A DNA stretch of 64,000 nt from Siphonodentalium dalli. Its lineage: Eukaryota; Mollusca; Scaphopoda; Gadilida; Siphonodentaliidae. Shown piece after piece: positions 1 to 12,187 of the stretch (positions within the stretch are counted from its first letter, which is position 1; the number at the start of each line of letters is the position of its first letter). Location: NCBI GenBank assembly GCA_032622095.1, contig CP136062.1:201091959-201155958 (forward strand), given 5' to 3'. The translations under genes and the position numbers were made by a program. The notes below the pieces were generated by a model that did no database searches, was not told where the DNA came from, and worked only from the letters and a program-made list of their open reading frames with translations.

Positions 1-14
1 GGGTAAAGGGTTAA
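1..14. mobile_element. Right end of a piggyBac-like MITE cut by the window edge
   Basis: The first ten bases are GGGTAAAGGG followed by TTAA at 11-14. This is the inverted terminal sequence plus TTAA target duplication seen intact at 7402-7776, 20216-20528, 29821-30204 and 58082-58433. Only the end is visible, so assignment rests on identity with those complete copies. Confidence 0.75.
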
Positions 15-1301
15 TAGGAAAACAATTTAATATGAAAACCAAAGGTAATCTACAGTGTTCTCGCACATGGAATCGATAATGAAACATGCAGTATTAAAGT
101 GATGGTGATCAAATATAAATGGAGAATAATCTTATTCAAAGTAGTAATATTTATATATGATAAATCCAAATTGACAACACACACCTTCATTATTATATAT
201 GAATTAAATGCAGTGACTCTCGATGACGAAATCGTTTTTGTTAGATTATCGCCGATAGTTTCGTCCCGAATCGAGTAGTAAATATTTACAATTGAGCGTA
301 GTTCTGACGATGTTTTCTATTGAGTGGTATGGTCGATTTGCTTAAAATTTCCGGTGATGATAGTAGAATGTTACATTCCTTCAGTTGTCATAGCGCCTGA
401 ATACTAACTTGTCAGTTTCACGCACCCAAAAAGTACATAATATGTCTTTAAGTTGCCAGCCAATCGAGTTTGTTTCGAATAGAATCTATGCCATTGCTGC
501 TGCGGGGGATGACAATAAATGCACATCAATCGTAGATAGCACTATCACATGCTTCTAGAGTGGCACATCAATGCTTGTTCAGAAAGCCGGCACCCTATTA
601 AAACATTGTGTAATACTCTTGTGTTTACGCATGAAAATTGCATCTCAGTCTCTCCATGCAAAATTGGCTGACAACCATAATCATGGAAAACTGATCGAGT
701 CAGCTATTCATTGTCGGGATCCGACCAGCAGTGTTGTAACCTGCTGTGTCAGACTTTTAGGTAGAAAAGGACTTTGTTTATATACATCCAAGCAAGTGGC
801 TAAAGTAAATTCAAAATGGCTTTAAAAAATGTCTAAAGGAATTTCTGGGTCAAGGGAACACTGATTACATCTCTCCTTTCATCTGTCTGCATCCATGCAA
901 CCGCCTGAGCAAATATCTCAGCCATGGGTTATCATATCTGATTGAAATTTGGTATGGATGCATGTTGGCCATCAGGAGGCATTTCAAAGGAGGGGCCAAT
1001 GACAATTACATTTGTCTTTCTGGAAATAATTGTTTTCTGTCCGTCTGCACAGATATATCAGCCATGATTATAAGATCTCGTGATTTTGTATCAATGTTTA
1101 TCATCACAAGGGATTTTAATGAAATGTCAATTTGTATTGTTTGCAATTTTCCCTTTTAATTGCTTCAAAATTTAGGTAGCGTTCCACCTTTGTTTCAATT
1201 TGGAACTGTGTGTGTATTCCAACACCCATTGTGCAACCTCTTGGTATAGTCTTGACTCACAGATTTTGCTGACTTGGAGCAGCTGTGCTCTGAGAGCATT
1301 T
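15..1301. other. Upstream intronic or intergenic sequence without a recognisable exon
   Basis: No exon with good splice sites was recognised here. Because a PUF60-like last exon lies at 6081, this stretch is probably part of that gene's last intron. Around 910-960 and 1050-1070 it carries phrases such as 'atctcagccatgggttat' and 'gaaatttggtatgga', which recur near 8040, 8170, 8750 and 10950. They mark degenerate copies of an interspersed repeat. Small open frames at 571-825 and 962-1159 have no recognisable domains and are considered chance. Confidence 0.5.
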
Positions 1302-4300
1302 ATAGTCCAGGCACATTAGGCGTGAATGGGGAAAAGTAAGGAAATAAATCCGGGAAAGCTGATTTTTTTATATTATTTAGGCCATAACATCGTGGATGTG
1401 TCACGAAAAGTCCCCTAAAATCGGAGTTGAGCTTTCGGAGTTAACCAATTTTTTCCATAAATTTTTTTTTTTTATATTTTTCACAATCATAGGAATAATG
1501 AGATGATATAACAATTTTTCAGCCGAAACATATACCAAATGTACTCAATATTGTTCAATACACAATTCTCGAACCAGAGATACAAATTCAACGGGGGGAT
1601 TTGAATGAATTTCGCAGATATGGATATAAAATAACATAATGACCCCAAAAACTTACGATTTTTTCATACAAACTGTCCTATTCGATGCCAAATTTCTCGG
1701 GCTATTCATTACGTAGGCGCAAGCAATTTATTTTAAAAACTGCACAGACATCACTCCTGCAATATAAAATGTGGGATTAGCAACTATACCTATGATAAGT
1801 GGTCAATACTTGTAAAAACATAACCCTACCCCCTAAACTGGCTCTCGTTACATTTTGCTCTTCCGCTTGTCCAAGTGCTTGTTGTAGAAAACACACCAAC
1901 TGTGACAAGGGCGATAAAAGCATGAAACTTGCCACATATGTTCCTTATAACCTACTGCTCATTTTCACATGTGGCGACATTTGCGACAGGCTCTTCTTGG
2001 CAATGGTTGCTAGGCAACTACCCGGCATCGGATTAATGCATATGACTGATATTATATGTGTTCTAACAAACTAAACTACGTCGTGTAGCATTTTTATGGT
2101 GAAAATAATTGTTGTCAGTTTTGACCTGACTGACAAATTACCATATTTCTTACTTACAAGGGGTGACGGTTGCTAGGGACGCACACACAATCTAAAAATG
2201 CACATATGACTGATATTATGGTAGCTTTAACAAACTAAACTACACCTAATACCACTTTTATGTTGAATACAATTAGAATAGTTGTTGTTAGTGTTGAGCT
2301 GGCTGAAAAAAATACCATATAATTCTTACTTATATGAGTGGTAACTGTTGCCAGGGTCATACCCGGAATACAAAAATGCACATATGACTGATATTATGGT
2401 AGTATTAACGTTTTTATTGTGAAAACAATATAAATGTTGTTAGTGTGAGCCTAACCAGAATATGGGTACAATTATCCGTTATGCTCCATCAGTTTAGATA
2501 TCGGGAATTCAAAGTGAGAGTTGAAATGTTGTTGCTTATATTTCATATGAGGCATGGCCGTAATAGATATATAAGCCATAGACCCACACAGCTAGTTGTA
2601 TAATGTAAGTCACGGACCCACTCTACTATATATGAAGAACATAGCTAGGGTCAGCCACCGATATGTTAGCGATGGGCATAGCCTACATTAGTTAGGTTAG
2701 GAACCGAGGCACATATATAGTCACAGGACCCATGTCCATACATATATACTATGGACGTAGGATATGTATAGTCCATGAACCTGACCGCTTCATATAAGCA
2801 TACATGTATGGTATATATGACCATGACCATGACACTGTTACATGGTGCAAATACCCAAGTGCCCACAGATAGACCATGTACTAAGATACCATAGACCAAG
2901 TCCGATTTGCACAATACATTAGTGCACCATGGATTCAGGACCCTATATATGGTATGAACATATGAGACAGTTTTGTGACAGACCAACCTATATATAGATA
3001 TTGGACCGATGCCACATATACGAAAGTTAAGGATGGAGGCCCTTATAAATAGCCCATACACATATGGCACTGTAGGTTGGCCATGGACACATACCCATAC
3101 GTGTAGGCCATGGACCAAGGCCGATATATGTATGCCATATTGCATTGTACCCAGGCATAAGCAGGTGTATGTCTATATGTAGGATATGGACCCACCCATT
3201 ATACGTGATATATCTACACCAAAGATCCAGGCAAGTTTAAATAGTGCTAATACACAGGTGGTTATAATGATGTATGCAGTGGATACAGGTGCCTATATGT
3301 AGGACATGGACACGTGTCCCTAAATAAAAGCTACGGCGCCGGCGTTATTAATCATTTCATAGATTCACATATATGCTGGTAGGCAATGGACTGATCCGCA
3401 TATACAGGAGACACATGGACCCCATGCCTACTGGTAAGTCATGGACAAAAATGCATGTGCATGGATCCACGTCTCTATATGAATACCATATACGTACGTC
3501 CGTTTTCAGCCATTCGACCAACGCCCTATAGGATGGAGGTCCCTATCGATTGGCAGTGTGCACCACCATAGCTTGTCTATGGACACCAGCCCATGTATCC
3601 AGGCTGATTTAGTTATGACCTTATTACCAGACATTTATATGTAAGACATGAACCCATCCCATGAATGTACATGTTACATGACTATCTAGGTTATAACCAC
3701 AGCCACATATACGCCATGGACCCATATGAACACCACATGTAGTGCAAATACACATGTGTCTATAGTTATGAATGCATAACATGTACCCATGTCTATACAG
3801 CAAATCAATAGAACCAACCCTAAATAGTATATCATCGGTCCAGGCCCCTTTCTATGACACGGACACAGTAGTTAAGACACGTTATTGGATGCTGTTCCTT
3901 AGTAACTATGGGTTGGTAATGGGCCCATGGCTGCCCATGTAAATGGGTATTGTCACCGGTTCCAAAGGGTAGTTCATGGTATCTCAGTCTGAAATATATA
4001 GGCCACGCTCATGTACGAGCTCCTATAGACTTGTAAATGACTCATGACCATGTATTAACATAGTTATGTCATGGATATGAAGGAATGAAGGAAACACAGT
4101 TAGTTCATACCGTATAGCAACTGGTATGCCGATGCTACCACACCGTGATAGAGTGCTCTGCATGGATGCCATTGTCAAATGTAGTGCGAATGTCCGATTC
4201 CATGGGGTATCGACATAAATGTGGGTCAATATTTTTACATGTCTCATTAAAATGTATTCCAACAATCGATTGATGGAAGAAACAATAACAAACTCCACAC

Positions 4301-5825
4301 AGGTATGTGATTCTGATAAAACTAACTGAATAGTCTGTCAGTTTAAAGAAGATTTGTCAATGGTAGGTGGTTACCTAGCAACAATGAAACCTCAATACCA
4401 ATTTGCCACACGAGAATCACATGAGAATGTATCAGTACACAACACAACAACCTTTAGTTATGCATTAGTGTCAATATAAGCATAATATGGCTTATTATGA
4501 AACAATTATATCATGCAAATTTCCCGAAACTCATACGAAACAGTTATATCAGTTAAATTACCAGAAACTCATACATATGGTATGTTTTCAAAGGTGGGTA
4601 TGTCCATAGCAACCATTACACCCCCGTTAGGTAACCAATGCAGCAACTTTACTGCCATGTTCACACTAACAACAATTATAATAATTGTTTTCAATATAAA
4701 AATGTTACATGACGTAGTTTAGTTTGTTAAAACTACCATAATATCAGTCATGTGTGCATTTTTCGATGTATGGTGGGTGTGTCCCTAGCAACCGTTACCA
4801 GAAATATATAGTAATTTTTAACGTCGAACCCACACTAACAATAACTATTACAATTGTTTCACCATAAAATTATAATGACGTAGTTTATATTAGTTTGTCA
4901 AAACTATCATAATATCAGTCAGCTTGGCATTTTTCGATTTCGGATATGTCCCTAGCAACCGTTACCACCCCTGTAAGTAAAAATATGGTAATTTTCCAGC
5001 CAGATCCACTCGAACAACAACAAATATTATTTTCACCATAAAAATGCTGCATGACGTAGGTTAGATTGTTAAAACTGCCATAATATCAGTCATATTTGTA
5101 TTTCTTCGATGTGGGATAGTTGCCTAGCAACCGTTGCCAAGGAATGACCTGCCGCGATGTCTACACATCTGAAAATGATTAATAGTGTATAAGGAACCTA
5201 TGTGCCAAGTTTCATAGTGTTATCACCATTTGCACAATTGTTACGTCAAAGGCTAGGACTATTGTGTGGTATTTTTGCCTTTCAGACACTCAAAGCCATG
5301 GCGTACGTTTTAGGGGGTAGTGTTATGTTTCCGGCTATAAAATCTTAAGGATGGTGATGGTTCGATATATCTCATCACTTTCCTGTTCTGAACTAACCAC
5401 TGTTCTGGTATAATGGTTCATATTTGAGCTCATTGTCGTCTGAATATCTTTACTCGCCCTCTTTTGTTTGGAAAATTTTGAATCACCATGCGATTTATAT
5501 AAATGTCATCACAATTATGGAATATCGACTGTTAGTAAGCTCTAGCATCAATTACGCATATCTATCGACACCTGCTCCATGATGGATGGGTATGTATGAA
5601 GATTGAGTCCAGAAATTAGCCTACATATGACTGCATTCGCATATGGTCTAATGGAATTTCGTCAGAATTTGCACCATTACGAAAAATCATGATATCTCAA
5701 AAAGCTCAACTCGGATTCTAGGGGACTTTTGCCAAGTTGTTCATAAACATGTTCTTATTAATCCCTGAAAAATTCAGCTTTCCCGGATTTTTTGCACTAG
5801 TGAAACCTAATGTGCCTGGACTATT
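1302..5825. mobile_element. 4.5-kb long-TIR (foldback-like) DNA element, copy 1, apparently complete
   Basis: The outer ends are inverted: TAGTCCAGGCACATTAGG at the left and its near complement ending GTGCCTGGACTA at the right. The match continues inward for about 130 bp, including the CCGGGAAAGCTGA block and the AAAAGTCCCCTA block. A second inverted zone runs inward from about 1815-2420 and 4560-5340, with repeated modules containing 'gactgatattat', 'aacaaactaaactac' and 'gttgctaggcaac'. The centre (about 2560-4400) is non-coding and made of degenerate modules rich in 'catggaccca' and 'tatatgtagg'. Possible target duplication is TTA or TA. No transposase is visible. The superfamily is uncertain; a non-autonomous foldback element is the most cautious call. 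A second, truncated copy occupies about 51270-56045. Confidence 0.8.
2560..4400. repeat. Degenerate internal repeat field of the long-TIR element
   Basis: Words such as 'catggaccca', 'tatatgtagga', 'ccatgtccatac' and 'tacatggtgcaaatac' recur irregularly every few tens of bases. The 159-residue minus-strand frame at 2666-3145 is a product of this composition (recurring VHG and YG steps). In the second copy the corresponding frame is broken across 52988-53209 and 53148-53426. This argues that the field is not protein-coding. Confidence 0.6.
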
Positions 5826-6080
5826 ATTAGAGATTTTCCACAAATATTCAACAATACCATTAAAACATGGCATTAATAGTAATTGCAGCTCATGATAAAA
5901 TTTTAGAAATTGTTCATTTCATGATGTTGCAAGAAAACTGAATGAACTGGGGTTAGACAAATGTGTGCCTTCCATTTTTCACACACTTATCAGTGCACTT
6001 ATCTGATAAAAATAATTCATTGTGCAGAAAATTAACATTTATTTCCTAATTGAAATAATTTTTCATGAATATATTTACAG

Positions 6081-6190
6081 AGGTGGATAGAGGAATATCT
6101 TCACTGAATAACAGATGGTTTGGTGGAAAGGTTGTGCATGCAGAGAAATATGACTCGGACATGTATCAGGCCAATGATTTATCTGGTTGA
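6081..6190 (+). CDS. Last coding exon of a PUF60-like U2AF-homology-motif splicing factor (partial)
   Basis: An AG acceptor (ATATTTACAG, ending 6080) precedes 2 nt completing a split codon and then 35 codons ending in TGA at 6188-6190. The peptide contains SLNNRWFGGKVVHAEKYD and ends YQANDLSG. RWFGGK is the RXF-type signature of UHM domains (the last RRM-like fold in U2AF65, PUF60, SPF45 and RBM39), which bind tryptophan-containing ULM peptides of splicing factors such as SF1 and SF3B1. The very short tail after the domain, ending DLSG, resembles the DLSA end of vertebrate PUF60, so PUF60 is preferred over RBM39 or SPF45. Earlier exons are not visible; the 4.5-kb element at 1302-5825 would lie in the last intron. 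A processed fragment is less likely because the acceptor and phase are intact. Confidence 0.75.
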
Positions 6191-6830
6191 GGATGCTGTC
6201 GTGGCTGAACATAAAGTACTGTGAAACCTGTGCTGGTATTATGAAATCCACCTGGTCAGCTCCAGCGTTCAACGTTGATTGCAACAACAGACTCATCGAT
6301 CATGGATGTGTCTAAAGAGGGCCTTAACTGGATTGGGCAGTGTTCACATCCAACTCTCTACCTGGACCCCCTCCCAGGAACTAAGAATTTGGAAACAAGT
6401 TTCTGTGATTGGAAACTGGTGTTCTATGACATTCCCCCCCCCCCCCCCCCCCCCCCCCCTGAATATTATATATGAAAAATATTGACAAATGCATTCTGAT
6501 ATTTTTGAAAAGAAATAAAAAAGGTTGATGTATGTAGGAATATTGGAGGGGGTAACAGTTCTTTACAAGTCCTTGTGCATGTTTCTGATTCTTTGCTTAT
6601 TCTGTCATTTTCATAAAAATCCAGATGAGTGAAATAATTATTGTAGTTCTTCAACATTTCCTGTATGAGGCTATAAGTTTCCATATTTCTTATCTCCAGA
6701 AACATCAAATCAACTCATCATGTAGATTGAATTCATACATTAATGATCAGTGTTTCTGAATCAAACTGTATATTTGTAATTGTGAATTGTAAATTTTGTG
6801 TAAAATAAAAATATATAAATTATCTAACTA
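6191..6830 (+). other. Probable 3' UTR of the PUF60-like gene with poly(A) signal
   Basis: Sequence after the TGA is AT-rich and non-coding. It contains a run of 26 C at 6434-6459 and an AATAAA hexamer at 6804-6809 followed by T/A-rich sequence. The overlapping small frames at 6275-6485 simply read through the C run as polyproline. Confidence 0.5.
6804..6809 (+). promoter_or_regulatory. Poly(A) signal AATAAA (PUF60-like gene)
   Basis: This canonical hexamer lies about 615 nt after the stop codon of the UHM exon. It is the first good one on the plus strand downstream. Confidence 0.45.
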
Positions 6831-6905
6831 GTCACATTGTTTAGGCCGCCAACCAGATTTCACCGTAACCCAAGAATATATGATAGCAGTTCACAATTAT
6901 TGGGT

Positions 6906-6938
<33 letters not shown>

Positions 6939-7397
6939 GTAATAGGCTTTAAAATAACTGTCCAGGGAATATTAATACACCATGGTGGTTTGAGCCATAT
7001 CCTTTAAAACTGCCTATGCAGCCACTATAAATTAATGAGGGATTACCGTAATGATAGTTCAATTATAAACCTGCAAACATCCACATAACGTAACATTATG
7101 AAATTAAGTTGTCTAGCATGTTTTCCCATATTTGATAGGAGTGAACTGATCTCTTGTTTATCTTATACAGAATTATTTCTCTTTCCCCATGAAATTTACA
7201 TATGTGCTTATAAGAAAATATCTGTCTTGATGCTTGGCACTTCATGAAATGACATAAACAGTTTGCACATCCTCATTTCTGAGTATACATTTACATCAAC
7301 TCTAAAGGCCCTTCCAAATGGTGTTTGCCGTGCGTTTCTGCAGCGACTCGTATGTTTCTGTTGAACTCCTGATTTCTTTGTTATCCACGTATTTTGT
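6831..7397. other. Intergenic sequence with a G32 homopolymer
   Basis: No gene or full element is recognised. The stretch holds an uninterrupted run of 32 G at 6906-6937, one of several long G/C homopolymers in the window. Confidence 0.5.
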
Positions 7398-7401
7398 TTA
7401 A

Positions 7402-7776
7402 CCCTTTACCCAACAGAAGGGCCCTGTGCCAATGCATTCTCTTATATATGCGAGTCGACCATAGGTCGCCTCGCATATATAAGAGAATGCATTGGCTTAA
7501 CACATTAAAAATTATAAAATTGTTAAAGAATGTAAGTAAAAATGGTAAAAAGTGTTAGGCCAATGCATTCTCTTATATATGCGAGGCGACCTATGGTCGA
7601 CTCGCATATATAAGAGAATGCATTGGCACAGGGCATAACTGTAACTATCACAATGTGGTCAAGGAGCCGGTTCCAATGATATCCATATTTGTATGGTTCT
7701 ATTGAGACAGACCGAAGATATTTTACGCTGTTGAAGCTTTATTGGGCCGGTTTTGGCCGTTTTGTTGGGTAAAGGG
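7402..7776 (+). mobile_element. piggyBac-like MITE with two internal hairpins, copy 1
   Basis: The ends are CCCTTTACCCAAC and GTTGGGTAAAGGG. The left flank is TTAA (7398-7401) and the right flank is TTAT, a one-base decay of TTAA. TTAA target duplication with a CCC-starting terminus is the piggyBac superfamily pattern. Inside are two long hairpins of about 69 bp each (7428-7496 and about 7557-7626), built on the stem word CAATGCATTCTCTTATATA, with SalI-like GTCGAC near the loop. The two hairpins are inverted relative to each other. There is no coding capacity. Confidence 0.85.
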
Positions 7777-7780
7777 TTAT

Positions 7781-8976
7781 AATGACTGCATGGTGAAGTG
7801 ATGCAAAATCACATTCAAAACTGACCTAGACCGAAAACTGCTGTGCTTCCAGCGTTTCGTTATTTATCGTCATTTAAATTATTGAATTTACTGAACAACT
7901 GCAGACAAAATCCGCCGGAATAGGACACCGATGTAATTCTGCGGCAGTATTTTCTTCGATATTGCATGCTGTGTGCCAACACTCATTGACTCCAGTGGGT
8001 TCTAAATCGACAAATTGTGGTTTTCTGACTAACTGGGCTTATATCTCAGCCATGGGTTAACAAATCTGAATGAAATTTGTTACCAGTTATCACCATCATG
8101 ACTTCTTTCAAAAGAGATGTTCGTGTTGTGCGTTCTGGTTTTATCGTTTATTTATTGGGGAAATGCAGATATCTCAGCCATGGTATGGATAGGGCTTTCA
8201 AAAGAGTGCCCAAACGACATTGTTTGCATTTTATGTTTTACAATTTTCTTTTTTGTTTCACTAGAAATAATGGTTTTGTCCATCGTATCACAGCCATATG
8301 TTATAGGATCTCAATTAAATTTGTTATGGATACCATTAAAATGCCATTCAATGAAGTGTTGGTGATGTTTGCATTTCCGCTTTTAGAGTTATTTATCTTT
8401 TATTTTAGATTTGGGTTTCATCCTGTCCATGTTTCAATTTGGCACTGTGGGAGTATACATGTATGCCAGCACCTGAGGACTGAGGTGCAACCTCATTACA
8501 TTTAAGATAATGAGTACCTGTCACTGTTCATGAAATGAAGAGATGAAGTACCGGAGATTGAGACACCTGTCAAACTACCACATAATGCCCAATGTTTCGA
8601 ATAATTTAGGAGTTGAGTGGCAGTCTTAAGTGGTCAAACCTGTCAAAAACGACAAAAGAAAGACAACTTAAAGACCAAATGTATGGGCATGCATGCATAA
8701 ATACGTCTGTCCGATGTCTGTTCAGGCCGTAACATTAGTGTTCGGATCTCAATGAAATTTGGTATGGACATTCACGACTGAGGACATTCAATGGACTGTT
8801 CAATCGTTTTGTTCGGGTTTTCCGTTCTAGAGTTATTCATCTTTGTTTATCTGGAAATGTTTTTTTTCTATCCATAATCGGTTGTTGGATCTCAATGAAA
8901 TTTTATATGGGGGTTCACTACTATGAAGACATTTAATGGAGTGTTCAATTGTTTTGTTCCGTTTTCTGTTCTGGAG
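7781..8976. repeat. Degenerate interspersed-repeat tract
   Basis: Modules near 8040-8100, 8160-8190, 8740-8780 and 8880-8950 share 'atatctcagccatgg', 'tctcaatgaaatt', 'ttcactac' and 'gacattcaatgg'. They are matched again at 10940-11110. The 142- and 82-residue plus-strand frames at 8077-8505 and 8117-8365 overlap each other in different frames and show no domain. They are taken as chance frames in repeats. Confidence 0.5.
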
Positions 8977-10912
8977 TGAGTTTTTCAAAAACTCGACTTA
9001 CGGTTTGACGAGGGACGGTTGGCGGGCTTCAAAAAAAATTTGGTTTGGCAGTTGCTCCCAATGACTATTTACTGCCTGTAGAAAATGGGTCACGTCCGAA
9101 CTTTTTTACAAGAGTTCTCCATCTTAGATGGTTTTTTAGTTAAGTTTTTCACCATTAGCGCGATAACTCGTGCAAATATTAACCAATTTCAACAATATTT
9201 GGTATATGAGACTCTTGCAACAATATCTCGGACGAGTTCGAAAACCAGGTTTGTCCGAATTTTTTTCGCTGAGTTATGGGTCTTAGTTTGTCTATTTTTA
9301 TAAATTTTAGCGCGATAACTCGATGAAATATTAACCGATTTCAACAATATTTGGAATATGAGTCTCCCGCAACAATATCTCGGACGAGTTCGAAAACCAG
9401 GTTTGTCCGAATTTTTTTCGCGGAGTTATGGGTCTTAGTTTGTCTATTTTTATCAATTTTATCACCGTTAGCGCGATAACTCAATGCAATATTTAACCGA
9501 TTTAAACAATATTTGGTATATGAGTCTCCTGCAACAATATTTCGGACGAGTTCGAAAACCTGGTTTGTTCGAATTTTTTCCCGGATTTATGGGTCTTAGT
9601 TTGTCTATTTTAATAACAATTTTATCATCGTTAGTGCGATAACTCAACGACATATATTACTGGATTTAATAATACCCCCACTTTCGAAGAAAATGGGGGG
9701 TATACTGGATTGACTGCGTCCGTCCGTCCGTCACGCTTTCTCTGTCCGTTTGTCCGTGTTTACTAATGACTACTTATGTGGCTAAGATTGTGTAAAATGG
9801 ATATTTATGTGCATAACTTCCGTTGCGTGGCTAGCCACGTAACAGCTTTCAGATGGACGTTCTAAAATGATCTATTTGGCCTAATCAGCTTATTTAATTT
9901 TGTAGTCACTCAAAATTTGGAGAAAAAAAGTCCATCGATTTAGACATCCATGACCCGTCAATAGGAGATGTCGGACACTGACGAGACATTTATGTGGCTA
10001 GCCACCCAATCACGGACCTGTCAGTTTCTCCTATTCCACTGTCCCAGTTGCTGTGAGCAAGTTTTTGAGTTTTAATCAGCTTCTTCTGCTATAATTCCAA
10101 CATGTTATGAATCCATAATCTGGAGTTTTATCACTATCTACTACTTGATAGCCACTTAAAATGTTATGGCTACTTGAGAAGCCACATAAAAACTAAAGCC
10201 ACATTACCATTTCTAGCCACATAGGTCGAAGCCACATATCTACCCATTTGTTGGTATGTCCGTCCGTCCGTCCGACCTCATAACTCGAACAACTATGAAC
10301 CGATTTCAATAATTTTGTGTATGCAATCTCCTTAGGACGATCTCTCCGCGTGATGCTAATTGCGGTTCGGTCCGACTTTTTTTTCTTCAAGTTACGCCTC
10401 TTTTTCGACTTATTTTAACTTAGAAAATTCTTTCCGACTTAATAACTTTAACAAATATGAACCGATTTCAATAATTTTTGGTATACATGCTTCTCACAAT
10501 AGCCTCTCTACATGATGCGGCTAGGGATTGGCTCAGACTGTTTTTCGTAATATTACACCTCATTTTCGACTTATTTTGACTTAGAAAATTCTGACTTAAT
10601 AACTTTAACAAATATGAACCGATTTTTTCTGTACAAGCTCCTTGTGACACCGTATCGATATTATTAGTCCGAATTTTTCTTTAAAGTTAAAAATCTTTTT
10701 GGTTTAGTTTATGGATAATGCGGGTTGAATTTGCCACGGTGGGGGGTATGCTAGCACTCGAGTGCACACCTCTTGTTGATATTTGGTATATAGGTTTATT
10801 GCAATAATATACCATGTCCAACTTTTTTTCCCGGAGTTGTGCACCTTATTGGCAGAAGTTTGATTCGACTGCCAAAAAACTCGATAAAAACATCTTAGAT
10901 GCGTACCCCTTA
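8977..10912 (+). mobile_element. HINE/pearl-type element, ACTCGAC family, interrupted by a nested element
   Basis: The 5' end has GAGTTTTTCAAAAACTCGAC, then 'ttatggtttgacgagggacgg'-like sequence. About three and a half core repeats of 150-162 bp follow (9160-9670), each with 'gcgataactc', 'tttggtatatgagtctc', 'tcggacgagttcg' and 'gagttatggg'. The 3' part resumes at 10778 and ends with AAAAAACTCGAT, a small hairpin around CATCTTAGATG and a terminal CCCCTTATT. The same family is complete at 41959-43127 (+) and 46294-47685 (-). The element is non-coding and rolling-circle (Helentron) derived by structure. Confidence 0.7.
9672..10777 (+). mobile_element. HINE-type element, ATACCCCC family, nested insertion
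   Basis: It starts ATACCCCCAC and ends with GGGGGGTATG, a perfect hairpin GCACTCGAGTGC and the terminus ACACCTCTTGTT. Subterminal inverted repeats are therefore ATACCCCC/GGGGGTAT. A GTCC tetranucleotide cluster is present near the 5' end (9718-9735) and again at 10257-10275. Core repeats with 'gaccgatttcaataattttggtata' and 'ttttcgacttattttgactta' fill the middle. Removing it rejoins the interrupted core repeat of the host element, which proves nesting. Confidence 0.75.
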
Positions 10913-11709
10913 TTTTATCTCAAAATGTTGGCTTTTTGTCTGTCCGAGCAGATATCTCCATCATCGGTAATCAATCTCGATGAAATTTGATATGGATCTT
11001 CACTACTATCAGGACATTCAATGGAGCATTCAATCTATCTGTTCGGGTTTTCTGATCTTGAGTTATTCATCTTTGTTTATATGAAAAGGCTGATTGTTGA
11101 GTCTGTCTGCCTGAGTATCTCAGTCATAGGTGGGGGTATGCACCAGATGGCAGTCTATCTCAGAAAATCGAGTAATTGAACATAACATGCTAATTATTAC
11201 AAAAGAAGTATTCATCTTTGAGATGTTCTAGTCCATATACATGTATACGTACGTGCCTTCTCTACATCGTGGTGGTATACATGTGTCTCGTTTATACTAC
11301 ATTGACATAAAGCAGGAACATACTAGTAGGTATGGTGCATACAGTCTGAGGGAGGGATAAATATGCTGTAGTGCAGTTGGGGGATGTGGCGGAGCAGCGA
11401 GCGTGTTACAAGCCCCTGTATTCCTGCCATTTGCGAAGAATACATGCATTTTATCAGTGTTTTCTTCAATTACTTGTTATTGGTTAATAGAACAGACCGC
11501 AGATGGAAAATTATATAATTAATAGAGACTGGATGACCATTTAGTCTAGCCAGTGCAAAATAGTCACAATGTGAGAGAATACGCTGCTGTGCATACACCT
11601 CTTTGTCGCATATACTGCAGGTAACCTATGGGTATGGATGATGAACCTTATTTGACAAGTTTTAGTTAATGAGTGTTTTGTGATCTTCTGAGATTTCTGG
11701 TGATTTTCA
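10913..11709. other. Intergenic sequence with repeat remnants
   Basis: The first 200 bases repeat the 'atctccatcat...gaaatttgatatggat...gacattcaatgg' modules of 7781-8976. The remainder has no recognised gene or element. Confidence 0.4.
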
Positions 11710-11713
11710 TTAA

Positions 11714-12183
11714 AGGTACTCAACCCGTAAAGAGGGTCCCCATCTCAACAGATTCCAACAACAACAATCCGATCGGAGGGTCCTATATTACTATTTCTTT
11801 GGCTTTGGGGGTAAAAAATATTTGATTCGAGTCGAGGAACCCATCAAACAAAGCTCAGAGTTATTAGATATTGATTTTTGAAATTTGTTATAAACTCGAG
11901 ATGAGTACTGCTAACTGCCGTAATCTGCTCTGGATGTGTTCTCCAAATCTATTCAAACAGACAAGGATGGATAACTCTAAAATCAAGTGGTAATTTTAAT
12001 GCAATTTTGACTTGAGTTCTGGGCCAGATAGTATTCCCGATAATGAAAAATAATAGATTTCTAAAATCGATATCTAACAAATCTGAGCTTTGATGGGTGA
12101 CTTCCTCGACTCGAATCAAATATTTTTGACCCCCGAAGCCATTGAAATAGTAATTGAGAGGAGTTTTATCGGGTTGAGTACCT
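11714..12183. mobile_element. Kolobok/T2-like MITE with TTAA target duplication
   Basis: The termini AGGTACTCAACCCG and CGGGTTGAGTACCT are perfect inverted repeats flanked by TTAA at 11710-11713 and 12184-12187. Inside there is a second inverted block: GATTCGAGTCGAGGAA near 11820 against its complement near 12108. The small minus-strand frame at 11949-12209 lies within the repeat and is not considered a gene. A TTAA duplication with an AGG-starting terminus is typical of T2/Kolobok-type MITEs. Confidence 0.75.
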
Positions 12184-12187
12184 TTAA

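Noticed and set aside
2666-3145. 159-residue minus-strand open frame with VHG/YG-rich sequence
   Set aside because: It lies in the degenerate interior of the long-TIR element. The frame is broken in the second copy and no domain is recognisable.
8077-8505. 142-residue plus-strand frame
   Set aside because: It overlaps another frame on the same strand, sits on interspersed repeat modules and has no recognisable domain or splice logic.
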